Shown piece by piece: positions 1 to 8,777 of a stretch of 64,000 nt of DNA; position 1 is the stretch's first letter; every line of letters starts with the position of its first letter. The DNA lies in NCBI GenBank assembly GCA_000719105.1, contig JODX01000005.1:1-64000 (forward strand). The letters are read 5' to 3'. The notes beneath the pieces are model-generated. The model had not been told where the DNA came from. It ran no database searches and saw nothing but the letters and a program-made list of their open reading frames with translations. Made by a program: the position numbers and the translations under genes. Origin of the DNA: Streptomyces sclerotialus. Its GTDB lineage: Bacteria; Actinomycetota; Actinomycetes; Streptomycetales; Streptomycetaceae.

Positions 1-1
1 G

Positions 2-112
2 CAGATCGGCCCCGACACCCCCATCATCACCACCGACGCCCGCCACCGCGCCGACGCCAAGTCCGCACTCATCACCCTCGTCGAGCACGCCCTCATGGCG
101 CGGCTTCGGTAG
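2..112 (+). CDS. Conservon-type small GTPase (CvnD-like), C-terminal end only
   Basis: Only the last 36 residues are inside the window, read in the frame that ends at the TAG at 110-112. The tail contains TTDARHRADAK and LITLVEHALMARLR, which resembles the C-terminus of the CvnD ATP/GTP-binding proteins. These are the fourth gene of Streptomyces conservons (CvnA sensor, CvnB roadblock, CvnC DUF742, CvnD GTPase). The GTP-binding motifs lie outside the window, so the family call rests on the tail plus remembered gene order, in which a conservon flanks accE-pccB. The gene converges on accE, with a strong hairpin between them. Confidence 0.6.
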   Translation, partial: QIGPDTPIITTDARHRADAKSALITLVEHALMARLR

Positions 113-159
113 GTGCTCCGCCGCGCCCCTTCGGTGCGCGGGCCCACGCAGACATGCTG

Positions 160-192
160 AAGGGGCCCTCTCCTGGACGGAGAGGGCCCCTT
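160..192. terminator. Bidirectional terminator between cvnD-like gene and accE
   Basis: A perfect 14-bp stem (160-173 pairing with 179-192) closes the 5-nt loop TGGAC. It starts with AA and ends with TT, so it can work in both directions. It separates the convergent genes ending at 112 (+) and 219 (-). Confidence 0.85.
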
Positions 193-218
193 CGGTTCGT
201 TCAGTTCGTACGGGAGGC

Positions 219-413
219 TCAGCGCCAGCTGTGCGGCGCCCGGAAGCCGGACTCGCGCTCCAGGCGGCGCCAGCCCGCCCGGACGCGGCCGCGGTGGGCC
301 GGGGCGGTGTCGGCGGGCCGGGCGGCGGCACGGGCCAGGAGGAGGGCCGTGAGGGCGGCGACCTCCTCGGGCTCGGCGTGGCCCTTCTCGACGCGGATGT
401 CAGGGATGCTCAT
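219..413 (-). CDS. accE: Acyl-CoA carboxylase epsilon subunit AccE/PccE (64 aa)
   Basis: This small protein begins MSIPDIRVEKGHAEPEEVAAL and continues with an alanine-rich helix (LTALLLARAAAR) and a basic W-R-R-LERESGFR segment. That is the layout of the epsilon subunits that stimulate acyl-CoA carboxylases in Streptomyces and Mycobacterium. It lies 57 bp downstream of pccB on the same strand, the usual pccB-pccE operon. The ATG at 413 has GGAG about 10 nt upstream. Family knowledge: epsilon binds the beta carboxyltransferase hexamer and raises activity. The biotin-carrying alpha subunit is not in this window. Confidence 0.88.
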   Translation of the reverse strand: MSIPDIRVEKGHAEPEEVAALTALLLARAAARPADTAPAHRGRVRAGWRRLERESGFRAPHSWR

Positions 414-470
414 GGGTGTCAGTCTCCGTGGACGAGGTTTCCGCGGAGGTACCGCGGAGAGGCCGGCGCG

Positions 471-2054
471 TTACTGCGGCGGGTTTCCGTGCTTACGGGA
501 GGGCAGGTCGGCGTGCTTGCTCTGGAGCATCGCCAGGGACCTGACGAGCACCTCGCGGGTCTCGGCCGGGTCGATGACGTCGTCCACCAGGCCGCGCTCG
601 GCCGCGTAGTACGGGTGCATGAGCTCGGACTTGTACTCCTTGACCATGCGGGTGCGCATCGCCTCGGGGTCCTCGGCCTCGGCGATCTGCCGACGGAAGA
701 TCACGTTGGCCGCGCCCTCCGCGCCCATCACCGCGATCTCGTTGGTCGGCCAGGCGTAGGTCAGGTCGGCACCGATGGACTGCGAGTCCATGACGATGTA
801 CGCGCCGCCGTACGCCTTGCGCAGGATCAGGGAGATGCGCGGGACGGTGGCGTTGCAGTACGCGTACAGCAGCTTCGCCCCGTGCCGGATGATGCCGCCG
901 TGCTCCTGGTCGACGCCGGGGAGAAAGCCCGGGACGTCCAGGAAGGTGACGATCGGGATGTTGAACGCGTCGCACATCTGGACGAAGCGGGCGGCCTTCT
1001 CGCTCGCCTCGATGTCCAGGACACCCGCCAGCACCTGCGGCTGGTTGGCGACGATGCCGACCACCTGGCCGTCCAGGCGGGCCAGCGCGCAGATGATGTT
1101 GCGCGCCCAGCGCTCGTGGACCTCCAGGTACTCGCCGTCGTCGACGAGCTCCTCGATCACCTTCGCCATGTCGTACGGGCGGTTGCCGTCCGCCGGGACC
1201 AGGTCCAGCAGGACGTCGGAGCGGCGCTCGACCGGGTCGGCGGACTCCGTCCGGGGCGGGTTCTCGCGGTTGTTCTGCGGGAGGAGGGAGAGGAGGTAGC
1301 GCACCTCGGCGAGGCAGGTCTCCTCGTCGTCGTACGCGAAGTGGCAGACGCCGGAGGTCTCGGCGTGGACGTCCGCGCCGCCGAGGCCGTTCTGGGTGAT
1401 CTCCTCGCCGGTGACCGCCTTGACCACGTCCGGGCCGGTGATGAACATCTGCGAGGTCTCACGGACCATGAACACGAAGTCCGTCAGGGCGGGGCTGTAG
1501 GCCGCACCGCCCGCGCACGGGCCCAGCATCACGCTGATCTGCGGGATGACACCCGAGGCCTTGGTGTTGCGCTGGAAGATGCCGCCGTATCCGGCCAGCG
1601 CGGAGACGCCCTCCTGGATACGGGCGCCCGCGCCGTCGTTCAGGGAGACCAGCGGGGCACCGGCCGCGATGGCCATGTCCATGATCTTGTGGATCTTCGT
1701 GGCGTGGGCCTCGCCCAGCGCGCCGCCGAAGATGCGGAAGTCGTGCGCGTAGACGAAGACCGTGCGGCCCTCCACCGTGCCCCAGCCGGTGATCACACCG
1801 TCCGTGTACGGCTTCTTGGCCTCCAGTCCGAACCCGGTGGCCCGGTGCCGGCGAAGCTGCTCGACCTCCTGGAAGGACCCCGGGTCCAGCAGCAGCTCGA
1901 TCCGCTCCCGCGCGGTGAGCTTGCCCTTGGCGTGCTGCGCCGCGGTCGCCTTCTCGCTCGGGCCGGCCAGTGCCTGCGCACGGATCTCGTGGAGTTCGGC
2001 CACACGCCCACGGGCGTCCGTCGGCTCGCCCGGCGCCTCATCCAAAACGGTCAT
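471..2054 (-). CDS. pccB: Propionyl-CoA carboxylase beta (carboxyltransferase) subunit
   Basis: This 527-aa protein transfers CO2 from carboxybiotin to propionyl-CoA, giving methylmalonyl-CoA. Both crotonase-like halves are visible. The N half carries the acyl-CoA/oxyanion segment GPCAGGAAYSPALTDF (about 178-193). The C half carries LRKAYGGAYIVMDSQS (about 411-426). An Asp falls at residue 423, matching by position the Asp that I recall as a propionyl-versus-acetyl specificity residue in S. coelicolor PccB (Asp422). Length and ends are normal for the family. It starts at ATG 2054 and is followed by accE. Its product feeds methylmalonyl-CoA to polyketide, odd-chain and branched metabolism. Confidence 0.95.
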   Translation of the reverse strand: MTVLDEAPGEPTDARGRVAELHEIRAQALAGPSEKATAAQHAKGKLTARERIELLLDPGSFQEVEQLRRHRATGFGLEAKKPYTDGVITGWGTVEGRTVFVYAHDFRIFGGALGEAHATKIHKIMDMAIAAGAPLVSLNDGAGARIQEGVSALAGYGGIFQRNTKASGVIPQISVMLGPCAGGAAYSPALTDFVFMVRETSQMFITGPDVVKAVTGEEITQNGLGGADVHAETSGVCHFAYDDEETCLAEVRYLLSLLPQNNRENPPRTESADPVERRSDVLLDLVPADGNRPYDMAKVIEELVDDGEYLEVHERWARNIICALARLDGQVVGIVANQPQVLAGVLDIEASEKAARFVQMCDAFNIPIVTFLDVPGFLPGVDQEHGGIIRHGAKLLYAYCNATVPRISLILRKAYGGAYIVMDSQSIGADLTYAWPTNEIAVMGAEGAANVIFRRQIAEAEDPEAMRTRMVKEYKSELMHPYYAAERGLVDDVIDPAETREVLVRSLAMLQSKHADLPSRKHGNPPQ

Positions 2055-2208
2055 GTAGTGACTCTACGAAGCGCACCATGGAAAGCGGGCCGTCGACTCC
2101 GTACAGTCTCCGACCCGTTTTCCTGGTACCACTGAACAGAACCATCGCCGGATGCAGCCGATCCGACTGCTCAGAGCCGGTGCGCGTTGTGGGGGTCACA
2201 CAAAGCCG

Positions 2209-4581
2209 CTAGGCGAGAGACACCTCACATCGATGCGTCGCGCATACCTCCCCCGGAGTGACGCGCAGCCGCAGCCGCCGGCCCCGCCGGCCCGTGGTGA
2301 TCACCTCGACCGACGGGTCCGCGCGCACGACACCTCGCACGGGGTGGTCCCAGACGACGTCCAGTGTCTCTCCCGTGCGCGGTGGTTCGCTCACGCAGAG
2401 GCTAGCGGTACGGCCCCGGCGGCGGACGAGCACGCTCGCGGGTGCGGTGGCGGCGAGCGGACCCGCCGTGCCGGGGGCGAAGAAGTTCGCGGCCGTGAGG
2501 CCGAGCGGGCGGACGTGGACGGCCTGGCGGCGGGCGTCGTTGGCGAGGACGGTCAGCCATGCGCTGTCGGCAGCGCGGGCGGCGACCCGGCGGCGGGAGG
2601 CGCCGGGCATCAGGACGTACACGTACGACGCCGCCTCCGGGTCCGTGCCGTGGTCCAGCCAGAGGGTCTGCCAGCGGCGGGTACGGCGCTCGGTGGCGCC
2701 CCCGGTGTTGATGTCGGACCAGGCGCCCGTGCGGTCCTCGCGGAGCGTGCGCAGATCGCCGCCCGCGGGGAGGATCCAGCCGCCGTGGCCCTCCAGATGG
2801 GCCCAGCCGCGCCGGACGGTGAGCCCCTGCTCGCCGTTCTCGCCCAGGTTGCGGTTGTCGACCACCGTCTCGACCGGCACGCCGTCCGCGCAGGTGATGC
2901 CCGCGCCCAGGCAGACGACGGAATCCGCGAGGCAGAACCAGGACTTGCGGGCCTCGAGCGTGGAGCCCAGGCCCTTGAGGTGCTGGCCGATCGCCGCGTA
3001 CTCGCCGTCCGTGGTGCCGCCGACCCAGCGCACGTCCGGTCGGGGCTCGCCCCACTCGCCGCCCGCCTTGTCGGCGAGCCGCCTGGTGGAGACGGTGGTG
3101 CCGGGCAGGCGGTACCAGTCCACGGTCGGCCAGAACCAGTCCGTGTATTGATCGGCCCGGTCACTCGGTCGCCCGGTGGGCCACCAGAGCGTCATCCCCG
3201 CCCCGGTGTGCCAGCCGCGCGGGTTCTCGCCGTTGCCGCACTCGTAGTACGCGATCCGGTCGGACGCCATCGCGATGTTCGCGACGAAACCGGGGCGGCG
3301 GTGCACGGCGCGGTCCATGGCGGCGAACAGGTGGTGCCGGACGGGGTCGGCGGCTGGCGATACCGGGGAGTCCGCGACGGAGTGCAGCCGGGCCAGGTCG
3401 TCGACGCCGAACTGCCGGGCCGTCAGGACCGGTGACACCGTTCCCCGTTCGATCCACCCCTTGATCCGCCCGTGCCAGCGCGCCCGTTCGGCGGTGCTCG
3501 CGCCCTGGGCCAGCAGCGCGATCGCCGCGATGATGCCCTGCCCGTGGAAGTGGTCGGAGCGCATGACCCCGCGGTCGTCGCCCTGGAGGAGACCGCGGCT
3601 GATGGCGCGCCCGTTGACGCTGTCCATCACCAGGCCGTCGTGGATCAGCGGCGCGTAGGCCCGCTCGACACTGTCCAGGACGATCTGCTTGTCCGGGTCG
3701 GTCACCTCCCACTCCGACCCGGCGAGCAGCGCGAAGAGCCGTCCGAGGCCGTCGAGCAGCACCTGTCCGTACGTCCCCGAGTACGCGACCCACGTGTGCT
3801 GGACGAACGAGCCGTCGGCGTACAGCCCGTCCCCCCGCGTGACGTACGGGAACACCGGGGAGAGGGCGTCCCGGGCCAGCGCGATCTTCCCGGGGGCGCG
3901 GCCGAGGATGCCGCGCAGGGCGACGGAGCGGCAGAGGTCGACGCGGTTGGCGCCGGTGGAGGTGCCCGAGTAGTCGCGGAGCATCGCGTCGGGGACGAAG
4001 TGGTCGACGGCCGCGCAGGCCGCCGCCCGCTGATCGTCCGTCAGGTGGCCGTGCAGGGCCGCCGCGATGTCCATCAGCAGGCGGGGGCTGCCGATCTGCC
4101 ACTCCCACCAGTTGCCGTACCGGGTGGTGCCGGGGTTGTAGACGGTCGCGGAGAGGTGGTCGAGCCCGCGCAGGACGTCCGCGAGGAGACCGGCGTCGGC
4201 GGTGAGTCCGGTGCCCTCCTGGACGTACGCCTGGGTCATCGTCCACAGGCGGCTGTAGCTCCGGGTGATACCGGCGGGCGGGTCGAAGGGCAGGCCGGGC
4301 CAGAGGGAGGTGGGTGTGGGGGCCATGGCGGCGCGGTACTCGCGGGCGAGGCCGCCGGTCTCGCGCAGGCGGGAGGCGTACGGTTCGGCCGCCGGGTCGT
4401 AGCCGGTGCCGAGGGCGAGGGTGAGCCAGCGGCGCCGGAGGGTGTCGTACGGGTCGTCGTCGGCGGCGTGCGCGGGCAGGCCCGGTGCCGCGGTGGCGGT
4501 TGCCGCCAGGGCCGCCGCGAGCAGGACGGCACGGCGGGTGGGGGCCGGGAACGCAGGAGGAACTCGACGCTCGGGAGTCAT
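2209..4581 (-). CDS. Exported polysaccharide lyase family 8 (hyaluronate/chondroitin/xanthan lyase type)
   Basis: The protein has a Tat-like signal peptide (TRRAVLLAAALAA, then a probable LPAHA cleavage site near residue 40) followed by the all-alpha lyase domain and a C-terminal beta-sandwich. Hallmarks of PL8 are NWWEWQIG (about 157-164), GANRVD (about 211), and the catalytic region VQHTWVAYSGTYG with His near 262 and Tyr near 271. It probably cleaves an acidic polysaccharide outside the cell by beta-elimination; the substrate cannot be told from sequence. I chose ATG 4581 because GAGGG sits 7 nt upstream. A GTG at 4599 and an ATG at 4587 are in frame. It is divergent from the YceI gene. 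Confidence 0.87.
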   Translation of the reverse strand: MTPERRVPPAFPAPTRRAVLLAAALAATATAAPGLPAHAADDDPYDTLRRRWLTLALGTGYDPAAEPYASRLRETGGLAREYRAAMAPTPTSLWPGLPFDPPAGITRSYSRLWTMTQAYVQEGTGLTADAGLLADVLRGLDHLSATVYNPGTTRYGNWWEWQIGSPRLLMDIAAALHGHLTDDQRAAACAAVDHFVPDAMLRDYSGTSTGANRVDLCRSVALRGILGRAPGKIALARDALSPVFPYVTRGDGLYADGSFVQHTWVAYSGTYGQVLLDGLGRLFALLAGSEWEVTDPDKQIVLDSVERAYAPLIHDGLVMDSVNGRAISRGLLQGDDRGVMRSDHFHGQGIIAAIALLAQGASTAERARWHGRIKGWIERGTVSPVLTARQFGVDDLARLHSVADSPVSPAADPVRHHLFAAMDRAVHRRPGFVANIAMASDRIAYYECGNGENPRGWHTGAGMTLWWPTGRPSDRADQYTDWFWPTVDWYRLPGTTVSTRRLADKAGGEWGEPRPDVRWVGGTTDGEYAAIGQHLKGLGSTLEARKSWFCLADSVVCLGAGITCADGVPVETVVDNRNLGENGEQGLTVRRGWAHLEGHGGWILPAGGDLRTLREDRTGAWSDINTGGATERRTRRWQTLWLDHGTDPEAASYVYVLMPGASRRRVAARAADSAWLTVLANDARRQAVHVRPLGLTAANFFAPGTAGPLAATAPASVLVRRRGRTASLCVSEPPRTGETLDVVWDHPVRGVVRADPSVEVITTGRRGRRLRLRVTPGEVCATHRCEVSLA

Positions 4582-4665
4582 GGTCATGCCCTCTATCACC
4601 GGACCCGGCGCGGCGGAACCGTATCGCCCCTGGTTCGACCTGGTTCGACCGGAGCCGCGAAAAGG

Positions 4666-4725
4666 TTGAAAGTTGAACAGGAATAGGTCTACGGTGGAGC
4701 CCGTTCAAGTGATTGAAACTTGAAC
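4666..4725 (+). promoter_or_regulatory. Promoter with inverted-repeat operator upstream of the YceI gene
   Basis: A plausible sigma-70-type promoter, TTGAAA (4666-4671) and TACGGT (4690-4695) with an 18-bp spacer, is followed by a perfect inverted repeat GTTCAAGT-N7-ACTTGAAC (4703-4725). The repeat covers the predicted transcription start. The arrangement resembles MarR-type operators that govern YceI/oxidoreductase genes. No regulator gene lies next to it. A tandem 10-bp repeat, TGGTTCGACC twice, lies just upstream at 4631-4650. Confidence 0.6.
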
Positions 4726-4758
4726 GAACCGGAACCCCCACTTCCCAAGGAGCACGTC

Positions 4759-5379
4759 ATGGGCATCTTCGGCCGCAAGAACTCCACCGAGACCACCGCC
4801 ACCGCCGCGACCGCCCCGGTGAACCCCGACCTCGCCGCGCTGACCGGCGACTACACGATCGACCCCTCGCACACGACGATCGGCTTCGTGGCCCGGCACG
4901 CCATGGTCACCAACGTCAAGGGCGGCTTTCAGGAGTTCTCCGGAACACTCCATCTGGACGGCACCGACCCGACGAGGTCGACGGCCTCCATCGACGTGAG
5001 CATGGACAGCATCGACACGGGTTCCGCCGACCGCGACGGACACCTCAAGAGCGCCGACTTCTTCCGGACGGACGAGTTCCCGGCGATGACGTTCCGCTCG
5101 ACGCGGGCGGAGGCCCTGGGCGGCGACGACTACCGCATCACCGGTGACCTCACCATCCTGGGCACGACCCGGCCGCTCACGATCGACCTGGAGTTCAACG
5201 GCTCCGCCAAGGACCCGTTCGGCAACGAGCGCGTCGGCTTCGAGGGCAAGGCGGAGATCCTCCGCTCCGAGTGGGGCCTCACCTGGAACGCGGCCCTGGA
5301 GACGGGCGGCGTCCTCGTCTCCGACAAGATCAAGCTGGTCTTCGACATCTCTGCGATCAAGGACCCCTCCGCCGTCTGA
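4759..5379 (+). CDS. YceI-like domain protein (lipocalin-fold, polyisoprenoid-binding family)
   Basis: This 206-aa protein has the full YceI fold: GDYTIDPSHTTIGFVARHAMV at the first strand, DVSMDSIDTGSADRDGHLKS in the middle, and ITGDLTILGTTRPLTIDLEF near 140. Relatives bind isoprenoid or amphiphilic ligands. No signal peptide is visible, so it is probably cytoplasmic. ATG 4759 was chosen because AAGGAG at 4747-4752 is correctly spaced; a longer open frame starts at 4720 inside the operator region. The actual ligand is unknown. Confidence 0.9.
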   Translation: MGIFGRKNSTETTATAATAPVNPDLAALTGDYTIDPSHTTIGFVARHAMVTNVKGGFQEFSGTLHLDGTDPTRSTASIDVSMDSIDTGSADRDGHLKSADFFRTDEFPAMTFRSTRAEALGGDDYRITGDLTILGTTRPLTIDLEFNGSAKDPFGNERVGFEGKAEILRSEWGLTWNAALETGGVLVSDKIKLVFDISAIKDPSAV

Positions 5380-5399
5380 GCCCTTGCTCCTCCGGCCAC

Positions 5400-5439
5400 C
5401 GAGCGCGCCCGTCCCCGTCCCCCGGGAGGCGGGCGCTCG
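5400..5439. terminator. Terminator hairpin between convergent YceI and TPM genes
   Basis: CGAGCGCGCCCG (5400-5411) pairs with CGGGCGCTCG (5430-5439), leaving a two-base bulge. It lies 20 bp after the YceI stop and 21 bp before the end of the opposing gene. There is no U-tract, as is common in this genus. Confidence 0.55.
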
Positions 5440-5460
5440 CCGTTCCCCGCGGGATCCCCC

Positions 5461-6834
5461 TCACCAGTTCCCGCCGCCGAAGTCGCCACCGCCGCCGAAG
5501 TCCCCTCCCCCGCCGAAGTCCCCGCCGCCGAAGCCGCCCGAGAAGTCGTCGGGGCTGAAGTCCGCGCCGGACACGTCCCCGCCCTCGTAGCCGCCGAAGT
5601 CGCCGTAACCGGCGCCGTAGTCGGCCGCGTACGCCGGGGTGGCCATCATGCTGCCGAGCATCGTGCCGACCAGCAGCCCGGGCAGGATGCCGCCGCCGAA
5701 GTAGCCGCCCGCCCAGGGGCCGTACGCCGGGCCCGCCTCCCAGTACGGGCGGCGCCCCCGGTCCGTGTCCACCTCGCGGACCGCCGGGTCCCGGCCCTCC
5801 GCGAGGCGTACCCGATCGGCCGCGCAGACGGGGACCTGGCGGGGGGCGCCGCCCTCGGGCGTCCAGGTGGCGTCGGCCACCGACGGGCCGTGGCGCGGGT
5901 CGAAGAAGCAGGGGGCGCGGCGCTCGGGCAGTGGCCGGCCCTCGCGGCGCGCGGCCAGCAGGGCCAGCGAGAAGCGGCCGTCCTCCAGCGCCTGGGTGAC
6001 CGCCCGTACGTCCTCGGGGCGCCGGGCGGCGGCCATCAGCGACTTGGCCTCCTCGTAGGCGTTCAGGGCGCGTTCGTAGTCGCCGCGCATGGCGTCGTCC
6101 GCGCCGGGTTCGGACGGACGGAAGTCGAGGCGGTCCAGCTCCTCGCCGTACGCCGTGATGTCCTCGTCCACCACGACGCGCAGCTTCGCAAGGGCCGCCC
6201 GCTGTTCCTCCGCCTTCCTGCGGCGGTTGCGGCGCGTCAGTGCGTACGCGCCGACGCCGCCCGCCGCGAGCAGCGCACCCACAGTGGCCAGGGCGCCCAC
6301 GTCCACGCCGGAGCCTCCCCCGCCGCCGTTCCAGGTGTTGGGGCCTGAGCCGCCGAGGTTGCTGCGCAGCGCATCGTCGACGAAGTCGTTGAGCTGGGCT
6401 TTCGCGTCGCCCGACTGCTGGACAGCCGCCTCCAGGTTCTCCACGCCCTGCCGGGACAGCACGCTGCTGTCGGCGCGGGCGGCGAACTGGTCGCCGAGGC
6501 GGATGCCGTACAGGCCGGTGATGCCGGTCTCGGTGCGCAGACTGCGGAAGATGTCCCGCGTCGGGTAGTCGGCCGGCAGGACCGCCAAGAAGATCGGCTC
6601 GCCCGCGTCCCGGATGCGGTCCGCGAGCGCGTCGGCGTCGGCCCGGGACAGTTCGCCGGAGGCGGCCGGGTCCACGTAGACGGGGTCGCGGCGCAGGGCG
6701 TCGGCGATTTCGGAGATGTCGGTGGCCGCCTGGGCGCGGGGCGCACCGACCGCCAGTACGGCGAGTGCCACCAGCACCGCGGCGAGCGGTGCGATCAGCA
6801 GCCGGACGAGACCACGCGGCAGTGCGGACCTCAT
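5461..6834 (-). CDS. Secreted/membrane TPM-domain protein with Gly-rich C-terminus
   Basis: This 457-aa protein has an N-terminal signal or anchor (LLIAPLAAVLVALAVLAVG, ending APRAQAA). A TPM/YgcG-like extracytoplasmic region covers about 40-150. A membrane segment follows (VGALLAAGGVGAYAL, about 178-193) and then the basic stop-transfer sequence TRRNRRRK. Residues 195-360 look cytoplasmic and helical. A second hydrophobic stretch (ILPGLLVGTMLGSMMA) precedes a tail built of GGYEGG, GGDFGGG and similar units. TPM proteins are linked to membrane-protein quality control, but the role here is unknown. The tail is low-complexity at the DNA level too. It starts at ATG 6834. Confidence 0.78.
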   Translation of the reverse strand: MRSALPRGLVRLLIAPLAAVLVALAVLAVGAPRAQAATDISEIADALRRDPVYVDPAASGELSRADADALADRIRDAGEPIFLAVLPADYPTRDIFRSLRTETGITGLYGIRLGDQFAARADSSVLSRQGVENLEAAVQQSGDAKAQLNDFVDDALRSNLGGSGPNTWNGGGGGSGVDVGALATVGALLAAGGVGAYALTRRNRRRKAEEQRAALAKLRVVVDEDITAYGEELDRLDFRPSEPGADDAMRGDYERALNAYEEAKSLMAAARRPEDVRAVTQALEDGRFSLALLAARREGRPLPERRAPCFFDPRHGPSVADATWTPEGGAPRQVPVCAADRVRLAEGRDPAVREVDTDRGRRPYWEAGPAYGPWAGGYFGGGILPGLLVGTMLGSMMATPAYAADYGAGYGDFGGYEGGDVSGADFSPDDFSGGFGGGDFGGGGDFGGGGDFGGGNW

Positions 6835-6969
6835 ACTTCGACGCTACCTCGCCGGGGCGCGACATGCCGAGGCGTGCGGCGGCAGAATGCCGACGGTGCG
6901 GGCTCCGGCGGGCCGGAGCGGCCCGCCGGAGCCCAAGGTCCGGCCCTCACCGGGGAGCCGGGCGCCCCC

Positions 6970-8574
6970 TCACTCCGCCGGGTCGACCCCGGCCCGCAGC
7001 AGCCCGTACGTGTACGCGTCCTCCAGTGCCTGCCAGGACGCGGCGATCACGTTGTCGGCGACGCCCACCGTGGACCACTCGCCCTCACCGTCGGAGGTGG
7101 AGATGAGCACCCGGGTCGTGGACTGGGTGCCGTGCCTGCCCTCCAGGATGCGGACCTTGTAGTCGACCAGCTCGAGCTTGGCGAGCTGCGGGTAGATCTT
7201 CTCCAGGGCGACGCGCAGGGCGCGGTCGAGGGCGTTGACCGGGCCGTTGCCCTCCGCGGTGGCGACGATGCGCTCGCTCTTGGCCCACAGTTTGACCGTG
7301 GCCTCGTTGGCGTGGCTGCCGTCGGGGCGGTCCTCGACGATGGCGCGCCAGGACTCGGTGCGGAAGTAGCTCAACGGCCGCCCCGCCACCTCCGCGCGCA
7401 GCAGCAGCTCGAAGGAGGCGTCGGCGGCCTCGTACGTGTAGCCCTTGAGCTCGCGCTCCTTGACCCGCTCCACGACCCGGCCGACGAGCTCCCGGTCGCC
7501 GCCCAGGTCGACGCCGAGCTCCTTGCCCTTGAGCTCGACCGAGGCGCGGCCCGCCATGTCGGAGACCAGCATGCGCATGGTGTTGCCGACCTGGACGGGG
7601 TCGATGTGCTGGTACAGGTCCGGGTCGACCTTGATCGCGGAGGCGTGCAGTCCGGCCTTGTGGGCGAAGGCGGAGAGGCCGACGTAGGGCTGGTGCGTGG
7701 ACGGGGTGAGGTTGACCACCTCGGCGATGGCGTGCGAGATCCGCGTCATCTCGCGCAGCCGGCCCTCGGGCAGCACCTTCTTGCCGTACTTCAGTTCCAG
7801 CGCGGCGACCACCGGGAAGAGGTTGGAGTTGCCGACGCGCTCGCCGTAGCCGTTGGCGGTGCACTGGACGTGGGTGGCGCCCGCGTCGACGGCGGCGAGG
7901 GTGTTGGCGACGGCGCAGCCGGTGTCGTCCTGGGCGTGGATGCCGAGGCGGGCACCCGTGTCGGCGAGTACGGTCGCGACCACGGCCTGGACCTGGGCGG
8001 GCAGCATGCCGCCGTTGGTGTCGCAGAGGACGACCACATCGGCGCCGGCCTCCGCCGCGGCCCGTACGACGGACTTGGCGTACTCCGGGTCGGCGCGGTA
8101 CCCGTCGAAGAAGTGCTCGCAGTCGACGAAGACCCGGCGGCCCTCGGCGACCAGGTGGGAGACGGTGTCCCGGATCATCTCCAGGTTCTCGTCGAGCGTG
8201 GTGCGCAGGGCCAGTTCGACGTGCCGGTCATGGGACTTGGCGACCAGGGTGATGACCGGTGCCCCGGAGTCGAGGAGCGCCTTGACCTGCGGGTCCTCGC
8301 TCGCCCTGCCGCCGGCGCGGCGGGTGGACCCGAAGGCGACGAGCTGGGCGTGTTTGAAGCGGATCTCCTGCTGGGCGCGGGCGAAGAACTCGGTGTCGCG
8401 CGGGTTGGCGCCGGGCCAGCCCCCCTCGATGAAGCCCACGCCGAAGTCGTCCAGGTGCCGTGCGATGGCCAGCTTGTCCGCGACCGTGAGGTTGATGCCC
8501 TCGCGCTGCGCCCCGTCGCGCAGAGTGGTGTCGAAGACGTGGAACGAATCGTCGAGCTCGCTGGTTTCGGTCAT
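6970..8574 (-). CDS. cimA: Citramalate synthase
   Basis: This 534-aa enzyme condenses pyruvate with acetyl-CoA to (R)-citramalate, the threonine-independent entry to isoleucine. The HMGL-like barrel shows FDTTLRDGAQREGINL near 12-28, the metal-site motif GIHAQDDTGCAVANT near 205, and GYGERVGNSNLFPV near 237. The C-terminal part (about 400-534) is a LeuA-type allosteric dimer domain. ATG 8574 begins MTETSELDD; GGAG lies about 11 nt upstream. An in-frame ATG at 8595 has no ribosome site. The frame stays open to 8844, but that part is the regulatory leader. A candidate Ile-responsive attenuator precedes the gene. Confidence 0.93.
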   Translation of the reverse strand: MTETSELDDSFHVFDTTLRDGAQREGINLTVADKLAIARHLDDFGVGFIEGGWPGANPRDTEFFARAQQEIRFKHAQLVAFGSTRRAGGRASEDPQVKALLDSGAPVITLVAKSHDRHVELALRTTLDENLEMIRDTVSHLVAEGRRVFVDCEHFFDGYRADPEYAKSVVRAAAEAGADVVVLCDTNGGMLPAQVQAVVATVLADTGARLGIHAQDDTGCAVANTLAAVDAGATHVQCTANGYGERVGNSNLFPVVAALELKYGKKVLPEGRLREMTRISHAIAEVVNLTPSTHQPYVGLSAFAHKAGLHASAIKVDPDLYQHIDPVQVGNTMRMLVSDMAGRASVELKGKELGVDLGGDRELVGRVVERVKERELKGYTYEAADASFELLLRAEVAGRPLSYFRTESWRAIVEDRPDGSHANEATVKLWAKSERIVATAEGNGPVNALDRALRVALEKIYPQLAKLELVDYKVRILEGRHGTQSTTRVLISTSDGEGEWSTVGVADNVIAASWQALEDAYTYGLLRAGVDPAE

Positions 8575-8691
8575 GGTTGTCTCGGCTCCTGTCATGGATC
8601 CCGTAGCGGATCTCGGTCTAACCGGAATGACCGGCTCCGCCGTCCCCTCATGATCCCTTGCGCTCTTTCCCCGGCTGACGGTGGGCCCAGG

Positions 8692-8722
8692 AAAACGAAA
8701 AACCCCTCGCGGGTGCGAGAGG
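8692..8722 (-). terminator. cimA leader attenuator terminator
   Basis: On the minus strand CCTCTCGC (8722-8715), loop ACCC and GCGAGGGG (8710-8703) form an 8-bp stem with one G-U pair. It is followed directly by TTTTTCGTTTT. This is a textbook intrinsic terminator 118 nt upstream of the cimA start, so it can only regulate entry into cimA. Its 3' arm and U-run (GAGGGGTTTTT) match those of the ilvB attenuator in this window. Confidence 0.8.
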
Positions 8723-8750
8723 TCTGCGCGCGGGTCGAGGACGACGGTGT

Positions 8751-8777
8751 CCGCCCGTACCTGTTCGTACGTGGCGG
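8751..8777 (-). promoter_or_regulatory. cimA leader hairpin directly after the leader peptide
   Basis: On the minus strand CCGCC-a-CGTAC, loop GAACAG and GTACG-GGCGG form a 10-bp stem with one bulged base. It starts at the base after the leader-peptide stop codon. Its position fits a pause or antiterminator element. I could not derive a convincing mutually exclusive pairing with the terminator by eye. Confidence 0.55.

Noticed and set aside
440..458. TCCGCGG-AGGTA-CCGCGGA hairpin between pccB and accE
   Set aside because: A 7-bp stem inside an operon with no U-tract; not enough to call an attenuator or terminator.
231..2135. A 634-codon open frame on the plus strand
   Set aside because: It is antisense to accE-pccB; high GC leaves the complementary frame open. 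The sequence is Arg/Val/Asp-rich with no domain.
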